Source of the DNA: an uncultured Planctomycetaceae bacterium
Lineage (GTDB): Bacteria > Planctomycetota > Planctomycetia > Pirellulales > Pirellulaceae
Assembly: GCA_903927685.1 (NCBI GenBank)
Contig: CAIYOB010000487.1
Coordinates: forward strand, 1-6,333
Reading direction: 5' to 3'
Length of the DNA stretch: 6,333 bases
In this document: positions 1 to 5,664 of the stretch, one piece after another
How the letters are laid out: each line of letters opens with the position of its first letter
Position numbering within the stretch: position 1 is the first letter of the stretch
The notes under the pieces: generated by a model
Database searches by the model: none
Told to the model about the DNA's origin: nothing
The model's input: only the letters and a program-made list of their open reading frames with translations
Position numbers and translations under genes: made by a program

Positions 1-1
1 C

Positions 2-589
2 ACGCCCAGCGAGACACTGACCGGGATCACCGCTCCGACGGACTTGGCCTTGGACGCGCACGGCAACCTGTACGTGACCAACTTCCAAGCGACGACGGTC
101 AGTGCGTTTTACCGTTCCGCCAACCCGTGGCGCAACGCATCCCAAGCGTTGGATGCCAACGGCGATCAACAACTCACTCCGTTGGACGTGCTGGTGGTTA
201 TCAACTACCTCAACGCCCACGGCCCGGGGGTGCTGCCCGCCGAGCCCCTGTCGCCGCCCCGCTTTCTGGACGTGGACGGCAACTGGGCCGTGACGGCGTT
301 GGATGCCTTGATCGTGATCAATCATTTCAATGCGCTCCCGTCCGGTGCGGGTGAAGGAGAAGCGATGGCCAGGACCAGTCCGGCGTTACAGTCGGCAAGA
401 GCATCCGCATTTGACCTACGGCTGGGACCCATGAGCGTACGGAATCAACTTCCCGGTCAGATGCCAGACAACCTCGGCGTGGGCGGCCTAGAGGGCAGTC
501 CGGGAGACGTGAACGACGTTGTTTTGTCGGACATTGCCCTGGATGTTTTCCAGGGCTGGGAGCGAGGCACAGACGCGGTATGGCCGTAA
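2..589 (+). CDS. C-terminal part of a secreted NHL/propeller-like protein with tandem dockerin type I domain (5' end outside window)
   Basis: The frame is open from the window edge to TAA at 587-589, so the start lies upstream; an internal TTG at 44 is probably not the true start. The first ~35 residues (TDLALDAHGNLYVTN) look like the last blade of an NHL or SMP-30-like beta-propeller. Next comes a linker with NPW, then two EF-hand-like calcium loops, DANGDQQLTPLDVLVVINYLN (about 160-220) and DVDGNWAVTALDALIVINHF (about 270-330). These are the two halves of a dockerin type I domain. The ~85 residue tail ends in an acidic, hydrophobic segment (DVNDVVLSDIALDVFQGW) similar to the ends of other planctomycete dockerin proteins. 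In cellulosomal bacteria dockerins bind cohesins; in planctomycetes the partner is generally unknown. Seen directly: the calcium loops. Inferred: export and surface attachment, since the signal peptide is not in view. Confidence 0.8.
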   Translation, partial: TPSETLTGITAPTDLALDAHGNLYVTNFQATTVSAFYRSANPWRNASQALDANGDQQLTPLDVLVVINYLNAHGPGVLPAEPLSPPRFLDVDGNWAVTALDALIVINHFNALPSGAGEGEAMARTSPALQSARASAFDLRLGPMSVRNQLPGQMPDNLGVGGLEGSPGDVNDVVLSDIALDVFQGWERGTDAVWP

Positions 590-617
590 CTTGGCCTGCA
601 GCCACAAGCAAACCAGA

Positions 618-1424
618 ATGTCCGGGTACCTGCGATCCTACCTAGGGGTGGCGCTGCTCGTCGCGTACGAGAAGGACATTCAGTTCCTGCAGGCCGGCCA
701 GCCGATCGAGGCACGGGTCGAGCCGCTGCCCAACCAAGTGTTCTCCGGACGGCTGGCGCTGGTGTCCCCGCGTTTGGACGCGGCCACCCGCACGAATCGC
801 GTCCGCTTCGAGTTGGCCACCCCCGGCCATCAACTGCGGCCGGGCATGTTTGCCGCGGTGACCATCAAAACTCCCCTGGTGCCGAGTGCATCCCTGCCGC
901 ACCTGGCGGCCGGGTCACCTCCTATGCGATTCACGTCGGGCAGCGCCGCGGCAGACCACTCGCCGGGCACATTCCCCGTGGTGCCGGAGCGGTCAGTGGT
1001 GGACACCGACACGCGGAAAATCGTGTACATCGAGCGGGAGGCGGGGCTGTTTGACGGGGTGGAAGTGGAACTGGGGCCGCGCGTTGCTTTGCAGGACGGC
1101 GAGCACCTGGTGGATTACTACCTGGTGTTGAAAGGGCTTCGCCAAGGTGAGCGGGTCGCCGCGGCCGGGGCCTTCCTGATCGACGCCGAAACCCGGCTCA
1201 ATCCCGCCGCCGCGGCGAGCTACTTCGGCGCCAGCGGCGGCCCATCAGCCACCGCACGGGGCGGATCGCCGGCCAGCGGAGCCGCGGAGTCGCTCGCCGA
1301 CCAGGCCCCCGGCCCGCCACCGGCGGAGGAGCCAACGGACGACGACCTGGCCAACGTTGCCCGTCCGCCTGACGGGGAACGGCAACAGGCCCCGAAACGG
1401 GCATCATCATGCCGGTGTACTTGA
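618..1424 (+). pseudogene. Truncated CusB-like RND efflux periplasmic adaptor (relic)
   Basis: The frame runs to a stop at 1422-1424. ATG at 618 is the nearest plausible start, although the frame is open further back to 519. Recognisable adaptor sequence begins only at about 666 with YEKDIQFLQAGQPIEARVEP, the beta-barrel domain of CusB/HlyD-type membrane fusion proteins. It continues through ATRTNRVRFELATPGHQLRPG and MFAAVTI. The membrane-proximal part follows (VPERSVVDTDTRK, GLFDGVEVELGPR, LKGLRQGERVAAAGAFLID, ETRLNPAAAASYFGASGG), then a Pro/Ala-rich linker. The signal peptide, biotinyl-lipoyl and alpha-hairpin parts are absent, so about half the usual protein is missing. Homology stops near 1390, before the CxxC-type metal-binding tail that related planctomycete adaptors often carry, and CusA-type sequence follows in another frame. 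Intact proteins of this family link an inner-membrane RND pump to a TolC channel. The short hydrophobic run after ATG 618 (YLGVALLVA) looks fortuitous. A working product is unlikely. Confidence 0.72.
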
Positions 1425-1658
1425 ACGAGGCATTGAAGAAGCACGGCGGTTTGAAGAACATCCGTTCCATCGCCGAACTCCGCAAGCGGTGATCGAAGGA
1501 GCCGTGCACCAGCTGCGGCCCAAGCTGCTGACGGAAGGTGTGCCGATCATCGCGCTGGCCCCGATGCTCGGGGCCACCTGGGTTGGCCACGAAGTGATCT
1601 CGGCCATGGCGGCCCCGGTCCTGGGCGGCCTGTTGATTGCCGACGAGGTTGTCGACAT
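1394..1658 (+). pseudogene. C-terminal fragment of a CusA/CzcA-like RND metal efflux pump, frameshifted
   Basis: From about 1394 the +2 frame reads ETGIIMPVYLNEALKKHGG and then LKNIRSIAELRK, ending at a TGA at 1489-1491. The reading resumes in the +1 frame from about 1486 as AVIEGAVHQLRPKLLTEGVP, then IIALAPMLGATWVGHEV, ISAMAAPVLGGLLIADEVVDI, ending near 1658. Together this matches the last two transmembrane helices of heavy-metal RND pumps of the CusA/CzcA family. Those pumps are normally over 1000 residues; only about 88 codons survive here. Restoring one base near 1482-1486 (CGC.AAGCG read as CGCCAAGCG) joins the frames, so a one-base deletion is likely. The family usually has WATGVG where this copy reads GATWVG, two further substitutions. 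The left edge abuts the CusB-like relic. The right edge abuts an antisense TolC-like relic, and the usual end of the pump (FLPVxFYW or similar) is missing. The CusA identity rests on recalled family sequence. Confidence 0.72.
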
Positions 1659-1660
1659 CT

Positions 1661-2182
1661 TACAGCTCGTAGTAGGCGCGCTTCACCTGTTCGAGGACAT
1701 CGAGTTCCGCGACGGCCAGTTCCGCTCGTGCTTCGTCCACTTCCGCTTCGGCTGCACAGACTCTCGTGCGCCGTTTGCCGAACCAGGGAACCTGCTGTGA
1801 GGCCATCACCTCGTAGGTCCCTCGCCCCCCGGTATACTGCGGGACAAAGGGATAGAACGGGTAGCCCGTGACGTCGAGCATCGGATCCTGCAGACTGGCC
1901 GCTTGCGGAACCCGCAGGGCGGCCGCCTCAACCTGTTTCCGATTAACCTGAATCTCCGGGGTTCTGGGAGAGGGCGTAGGTCACGTACTCGTCCACGGGC
2001 AGCGGGCCGGCGAGGCTCGCCTCGACCGGCAGGGTTGCCGACGCGATCGCCTGTGGGGACGACGTGGTGACGACCGGCGCGACCGCAAGGTCCGTGAACT
2101 TTGGATCTCGAATCGTCCGGGCCCCTCGACATTCCAAGGATGATAGCATCGGGACCGCCAAGACCAGCCACGACCGGCGCAC
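1661..2182 (-). pseudogene. N-terminal fragment of a TolC/CusC-like outer-membrane efflux protein, frameshifted
   Basis: On the minus strand a GTG at 2182 opens MRRSWLVLAVPMLSSLECRG, a lipoprotein-like signal whose lipobox is imperfect (S-L-E-C). It continues through LPVEASLAGPLPVDEYVTYALSQNP. One extra base in the CCCCGG run at about 1957-1961 shifts the frame; in the original frame translation stops at 1943-1945. In the other frame the protein carries on as EIQVNRKQVEAAALRVPQ, AASLQDPMLDVTGYPF, YPFVPQYTGGRGTYEVMAS, QQVPWFGKRRTR and ELAVAELDVLEQVKRAYYEL, ending at TAA (1660-1662) exactly where CusA-type sequence begins on the other strand. About 170 residues remain of a family usually near 450, so most of the beta-barrel and coiled-coil repeats are gone. 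Intact members form the outer-membrane channel of CusCBA-type pumps. The opposite orientation to the CusB and CusA relics indicates rearrangement. No convincing Shine-Dalgarno site precedes the GTG. Confidence 0.7.
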
Positions 2183-2497
2183 GTCGCGGGCACTTCGGGG
2201 GGCGACGGTTCAGGCATGGGGAACTCCGGGGGCGGGGCAAATCCCGTTTCGGCCGCAAGGTTTCATGCGTGAGCTGGACAGACGAGGAACGGCCGATGCC
2301 GACGCGCTGGAGTTGGTGTGGCGCGAGACGTACCGGCTATGTCGTCTCTGTCGAATGTAATCGACCTGATCTGAATTCGGCCTGATCAGAATCATTGCCT
2401 GCGTTACAGCCCACCCAGGCTTCCTCGTCGGGATCTCCGCAAACCTCGTTCGGCGTTCCGCCTTCCGATACGGACGACGTGGCAGGACCGGAGTCGT
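2183..2497. other. Stretch without a recognisable gene
   Basis: This 315-base stretch lies upstream of the minus-strand TolC-like relic and before the lyase-like relic. A small plus-strand frame at 2264-2359 (31 codons, starting MRELDRRG) has neither a clear ribosome-binding site nor a familiar sequence. A minus-strand frame covering 2210-2545 looks unlike a protein. A near repeat, CCTGATCTGAATT (2365-2377) and CCTGATCAGAATC (2381-2393), sits in a locally AT-richer patch and may be regulatory or fortuitous. I see no RNA gene or promoter worth naming. Confidence 0.4.
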
Positions 2498-2778
2498 ATG
2501 ACTAAGGTCACCAACGACCATCTGTCCAACGACCATCGATGGCACTGCGGCGAGACGTACGTTAGACTCAACTCACTGGACGTATCGAACGGCCGGCCCA
2601 ACCGGGATGGTATTGTCCGGGGCTGGTTCGACGGCGAACGCCTCGTCGGCCACACCGACGCGACGCTGCGGTCCACGGACTTTCCCGGCGGCAAGTTCAA
2701 TCCGTTCTCACGGGCCCCTACTTCGGGCCTGGCATGCTGCTGCACGCCCACAAGTTGACAATCTGTCGTGCCAAATGA
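2498..2778 (+). pseudogene. C-terminal relic of a polysaccharide lyase 14-like (concanavalin-fold) protein, frameshifted
   Basis: The +2 frame reads RWHCGETYVRLNSLDV, then NRDGIVRGWFDGERLVGHTD and ATLRSTDFPGGKFNPF. The pattern (an aromatic strand, VRLN, DGxVRGWxDG, LRxTD, KFNxF) resembles the C-terminal half of polysaccharide lyase family 14 and related secreted planctomycete proteins with a beta-jelly-roll fold. At about 2705-2707 one base appears lost; the match continues in the +1 frame as LTGPYFGPGMLLHAHK and stops at TGA 2776-2778. The expected tail (LWIDNLS or similar) is present only in damaged form: DNLS is readable in a third frame at about 2757-2768. No signal peptide or N-terminal domain is present; the first residues (TNDHLSNDH) come from a short DNA duplication. 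The family assignment is from memory of motif shape. An alternative is another lectin- or glucanase-like jelly-roll protein. The next gene starts 12 bases after this stop. Confidence 0.5.
2511..2537. repeat. 12-base direct repeat CCAACGACCATC, two copies
   Basis: CCAACGACCATC occurs at 2511-2522 and again at 2526-2537, a 15-base period with 13 of 15 positions identical. It gives the peptide repeat NDHLSNDH at the left edge of the lyase-like relic. Such a short in-frame duplication could come from replication slippage or mark a deletion junction. Confidence 0.6.
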
Positions 2779-2783
2779 AAGGG
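2777..2783 (+). promoter_or_regulatory. Probable ribosome-binding site (GAAAGGG) of the M55 peptidase gene
   Basis: GAAAGGG lies 7 bases before ATG 2791 and supports that start, or the adjacent ATG at 2794. It overlaps the last base pairs of the preceding relic's stop codon, so the peptidase's leader lies inside or directly beside decayed coding sequence. Confidence 0.45.
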
Positions 2784-2790
2784 TACCGCA

Positions 2791-3639
2791 ATGATGAGTC
2801 TTCCCGGAAAAACGTCTGGTCTGATCAGTTGCGCATTGGCCCTCGGACTCGGAGCTCCCACGTGGGCTCAGGGATTCAAGGTCTACATCTCGACGGACAT
2901 GGAAGGCTGTTCTGGGGTGACGTGCAGCGAGCAGGTCTTTGGTGACGAGGGCCGGCAACTGATGACCGGCGATATGAACGCGTGCATCGAAGGCTGCTTT
3001 GCCGCGGGGGCGACGGAAGTTGTGATCCGGGATCACCATGGGGGCGGTCGCAATGTCGATCCCCAAGCGATTGACAAGCGGGCCAGGCTGATCCAGGGCC
3101 CGACACCGGAAGGTCGCTTCAAGGACCTTGACGGCTCTGCGGCCTTGATCCTGCTGGGGTATCACGCCCAGGCGCTGACGCCGGGCGGCACACTTGCCCA
3201 TTCCTTTTCCTCGGCATCGATTCAGGGGATGTGGTTGAACGGTCGGGAGGTCGGAGAGATCGGCGTCGATGCGGCGATTGCCGCGGAATATAACGTCCCG
3301 GTGGTGATGGTCTCCGGCGATGACAAGTGTTGTGCGGAGGCTCGGGCCTGGCTGCCCGGTGTTGTGACCTGCCAAACCAAGGTGGGAACGGGCCCGCAGA
3401 GTGCGGACGTGCTGCCGCTGGACGAATCCCGCCGCCTGATCACCGAGAAGACCAAGGAAGCCCTTGCCAAACGCAGCGCGATCCGCCCCATCAAGATCGA
3501 TCATCCCGCCACGATTCGCTGGGACTATCTACCGAAGGGGTCGTTGCGAACACACAACCCCGAGTTCAAGCCCGTCGAGAATCCCCGGCGGGTCGAAAAG
3601 ACCGGCGATTCGGTGGAGGCATTGCTGCAAAAGACCTGA
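2791..3639 (+). CDS. Exported M55 family (DppA-like) D-aminopeptidase
   Basis: This 282-residue protein has the length of B. subtilis DppA (about 274) plus a Sec signal: MMSLPGK, a hydrophobic stretch to residue 22, and likely cleavage after APTWA (26). Family M55 enzymes are zinc peptidases that release N-terminal D-amino acids from short peptides such as D-Ala-D-Ala. The expected metal ligands are all visible: D36 and E38 in STDMEGCSGV, H83 in RDHHGGGRN, H125 in GYHAQA, and E156 in GEIGVDA. H137 in LAHSFSS fits the catalytic histidine. VMVSGDDKCCAEA (173-184) and VVTCQTKVGTG (191-201) are further family blocks. Unlike DppA, which is cytoplasmic, this one should act in the periplasm, perhaps on peptidoglycan-derived or dietary D-peptides (inference). 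The mature part has seven cysteines (40, 45, 65, 69, 180, 181, 194), many for this family. The start is ATG 2791 with GAAAGGG upstream; a second ATG follows directly. It looks intact, unlike the relic before it. Confidence 0.9.
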   Translation: MMSLPGKTSGLISCALALGLGAPTWAQGFKVYISTDMEGCSGVTCSEQVFGDEGRQLMTGDMNACIEGCFAAGATEVVIRDHHGGGRNVDPQAIDKRARLIQGPTPEGRFKDLDGSAALILLGYHAQALTPGGTLAHSFSSASIQGMWLNGREVGEIGVDAAIAAEYNVPVVMVSGDDKCCAEARAWLPGVVTCQTKVGTGPQSADVLPLDESRRLITEKTKEALAKRSAIRPIKIDHPATIRWDYLPKGSLRTHNPEFKPVENPRRVEKTGDSVEALLQKT

Positions 3640-3674
3640 CGACCAACACCGGGATTCGGCTGGGCAACGTTGGT

Positions 3675-3741
3675 GACCGTAGCCCGAAGCGCGAGCGAGT
3701 GGGAAGCCACCGACCGTAGCCCGAAGCGCGAGCGAGTGGGA
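3675..3741 (+). repeat. Two identical 30-base direct repeats (GACCGTAGCCCGAAGCGCGA...)
   Basis: Positions 3675-3704 and 3712-3741 are identical over 30 bases and separated by 7 bases. The core, GTAGCCCGAAGCGCGAGCGAG, is of a type I recall as dispersed between genes in planctomycete genomes, comparable to REP elements. The flanks differ (GGT before copy 1, ACC before copy 2), so the unit ends are sharp. Confidence 0.85.
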
Positions 3742-3790
3742 GATTGCCCGCGTGGGCGACGGCCCTCTCGCTGGCGCTTCGGGTTACTGT
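3713..3790. repeat. Inverted repeat / long hairpin made by copy 2 and an inverted third copy
   Basis: The reverse complement of 3763-3790 matches 3713-3740 at 24 of 28 positions. The arms flank a 22-base loop (3741-3762), which itself contains GCCC-GCGT-GGGC (3746-3757). The structure lies 74 bases after the M55 stop codon and 162 before the next start. It could end transcription of the upstream gene or stabilise its 3' end. There is no T-run after it, so it is not a textbook intrinsic terminator; a REP-like mobile or structural element is the better reading. Confidence 0.7.
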
Positions 3791-3951
3791 GAACAGCCAA
3801 AGGCAGGCCTATCTCCGCGGATCCCTCGGGCATGTGCTTCCCTCCTCTCCCTAACAGCGCGGTGCAGACGCTTGCCAGGAAAAGTCCGGTCCGATAGTCT
3901 GGTGGCTGGTCCATCATCGCCGGCTCGATCCCCTTACCCGAGGTCAGCGCC

Positions 3952-5664
3952 ATGTCGTTTCTCCGCCGCCAATTCCGAATCTGGATCTTCGCCGCCGCGG
4001 CACTCGGGCTGGGGCCCGGCTTCCAGCGAGCCGGGTGCGGCGCGGACCTGGTCGAGGTGCAGACGGCATTGACACGGCTGATTACGGACGAGATGTCCGA
4101 TAAAGGCATCTCGGCCCTGTCGCTCGCCGTGGTCGACGACCAACGGATCGTCTGGAGCCAGGGGTTCGGCTGGGCCGACTCGGAAACCAAGCGTCCGGCG
4201 ACGGCGGGCACCGTCTATCGCGTCGGTTCGGTTTCGAAGCTGTTCACCGACATGGCGGTGATGCAATTGGTCGAGCGCGGCGAGCTTGACCTGGACGCGC
4301 CGGTGGCGAAGTACGTCCCTGAGTTCCAGCCGCACAATCCGTTTCACAAGCCGATCACCCTGCGGATGCTGATGTCGCATCGCGCGGGCCTGGTCCGCGA
4401 ACCGCCCATCGGCAACTACTTCACGCCCGACCAGCCGTCGCTCGCGGACACGGTCGGCAGCTTGAACGAGACGGAGCTGGTCTACGCTCCCGAGGCCAAG
4501 AGCAAATACTCGAACGCGGGCATTGCCGTCGTGGGCTATGTCCTGCAGCGGACGCAGAACCAGCCGTTTACCGACTATCTGGCACAGTCCTTGCTGACGC
4601 CCCTGGGGCTGGAGAACAGTTCCTTCCAGCCCCAGCCCCGGATCGTCCGCGAGCTGTCTCAAGGCGTCATGTGGACCTACTCGGGAGTCACGTTCCCGGC
4701 TCCGCAGTTCGAACTGGGGATCGCTCCGGCGGGCAGCATGTACACATCCGTCAACGATCTGGGCCGATTCATCAGCGTCCTGCTGGCCGGCGGACGCGGA
4801 CCGGGCGGACAGGTGCTCAAGCCGGAGACGATCGAGGCCATGTGGACGCCGCAGTTCGCTACACCCGGCCAGCAGACCGGGTTCGGCATCGGCTTTCATG
4901 TGACCGAGTTTGAAGGCCAGCGCCGCGTCGGGCACGACGGGGCGGTCTACGGATTTGCCACCACGCTGCAAGTCCTGCCGGAGGCCAAACTGGGGGTCGC
5001 CGCCGTGGCCAACAAGGATTTCGCCAACTCGGTCGTCGACCGGATCGCCGAAGCGGCCCTCCGCGGGATGCTGGCCGTGCGGCGGGGCGAAGCCCTGAGT
5101 CCGCCGGAGACCACTCAGCCGGTACCGCCGGAACAGGTCTCAAGCCTGTCCGGCCGCTACGGCCATGGCGATCAAGTCCTGGACCTGGTCGCTCAAGACG
5201 GCCAGTTGTACCTGGTCAGCAATCGCAGCGAGTATCGGCGGCGGTTGCGCTGGTTGGACGAGGCCTTGATCGTCGACGACGTGCTGGGCTACGGGCAGCG
5301 GCTCGTTCCGCAGGACGACCGCCTGCTGGTCAACGGCGCCGCCTACCAGCGGCGCGAGCGGCCCGCGGCCGGACCCGTTCCCGAGCGCTGGCGCGGACTG
5401 GTGGGCGATTACGGCTGGGATCACAACACATTGCAGATCCGGGTCAACGCGGATGGGCAACTGGAAGCGCTGATCGAGTGGTTCGCCGCCTATCCGCTGG
5501 CCGAGGTGGCGGAGAACGTGTACAGCTTTCCCAGCTGGGGGCTGTACGACGGCGAACGGCTGACCTTTACGCGCGGCGCCGACGGCTGTGCGACCCGCGT
5601 CCAGGCGGCCAGCGTGGTGTTCGAGCGCCGGCCGGGCGCGCCAACCGCGAGAACCACCCCGTGA
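3952..5664 (+). CDS. Exported serine beta-lactamase-fold hydrolase (class C / D-peptidase / esterase-like) with C-terminal beta-rich modules
   Basis: The protein has 570 residues; ATG 3952 has GAGG 8 bases upstream. The N-terminus (MSFLRRQFRIWIFAAAALGLG) is a Sec signal, with cleavage likely around AGCGA-D (31/32). C29 lies in RAGC, a poor lipobox, so a lipoprotein is unlikely. The Beta-lactamase domain (Pfam PF00144 type), residues about 38-370, has all three catalytic motifs: S93-V-S-K96 in YRVGSVSKLF (nucleophile serine and lysine), Y186-S-N188 in SKYSNAG, and H328-D-G in VGHDGAVYG in place of KTG. HDG is usual in class C-like esterases and D-aminopeptidases, and argues against a true antibiotic-resistance enzyme. 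LRMLMSHRAGL is the usual family block. Residues 396-470 (LSGRYGHGDQVL) and 483-562 (LVGDYGWDHNTL) look like two related beta-barrel modules, as in DUF3471/lipocalin-like tails. The substrate cannot be read from sequence: D-peptides, esters or cell-wall peptides are possible. The stop overlaps the next gene's GTG. Confidence 0.88.
   Translation: MSFLRRQFRIWIFAAAALGLGPGFQRAGCGADLVEVQTALTRLITDEMSDKGISALSLAVVDDQRIVWSQGFGWADSETKRPATAGTVYRVGSVSKLFTDMAVMQLVERGELDLDAPVAKYVPEFQPHNPFHKPITLRMLMSHRAGLVREPPIGNYFTPDQPSLADTVGSLNETELVYAPEAKSKYSNAGIAVVGYVLQRTQNQPFTDYLAQSLLTPLGLENSSFQPQPRIVRELSQGVMWTYSGVTFPAPQFELGIAPAGSMYTSVNDLGRFISVLLAGGRGPGGQVLKPETIEAMWTPQFATPGQQTGFGIGFHVTEFEGQRRVGHDGAVYGFATTLQVLPEAKLGVAAVANKDFANSVVDRIAEAALRGMLAVRRGEALSPPETTQPVPPEQVSSLSGRYGHGDQVLDLVAQDGQLYLVSNRSEYRRRLRWLDEALIVDDVLGYGQRLVPQDDRLLVNGAAYQRRERPAAGPVPERWRGLVGDYGWDHNTLQIRVNADGQLEALIEWFAAYPLAEVAENVYSFPSWGLYDGERLTFTRGADGCATRVQAASVVFERRPGAPTARTTP

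Larger units (their letters stand above)
3640..3951. other. Intergenic region between M55 peptidase and serine hydrolase
   Basis: The region of 312 bases holds the three repeat copies in its first half. The second half (3791-3951) has no gene. TTGCCA (3872-3877) and GATAGT (3893-3898) resemble a promoter but are only 15 bases apart, so this is a weak candidate. GAGG at 3940-3943 is the ribosome-binding site of the next gene. Confidence 0.5.

Noticed and set aside
1357..1800. Plus-strand open frame of 147 codons read as one protein
   Set aside because: Only about 1486-1658 is family-like (CusA tip). Before that it is out of frame with the relics, and after 1660 it is the antisense of the TolC-like fragment.
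2064..2360. Plus-strand open frame of 98 codons
   Set aside because: Its first part is antisense to the TolC-like signal region and the rest has no recognisable features.
2755..2760. Perfect TTGACA -35 box before the M55 gene
   Set aside because: No -10 box at a suitable distance (AAAGGG lies 17 bases on) and the start codon is only 30 bases away. It also falls in the tail of the lyase relic, so it is probably chance.
2404..3504. Long minus-strand open frame of 366 codons
   Set aside because: It lies opposite the M55 peptidase, has no family-like motif and is typical of antisense frames in GC-rich genes.
3675..3741. Possible CRISPR array (two 30-base repeats)
   Set aside because: The gap is only 7 bases, a third copy is inverted and no cas gene is present. 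It is a REP-like repeat.
3872..3898. TTGCCA...GATAGT as promoter of the serine hydrolase
   Set aside because: The 15-base spacing is too short and both boxes are imperfect; not strong enough to annotate.
3934..4971. Minus-strand open frame of 345 codons
   Set aside because: It is the shadow of the serine hydrolase, whose catalytic motifs are all on the plus strand.
3952..5664. Calling the serine hydrolase an antibiotic-resistance beta-lactamase (ampC)
   Set aside because: The third motif is HDG instead of KTG and the protein has long extra C-terminal modules, both more in line with esterase or D-peptidase relatives.
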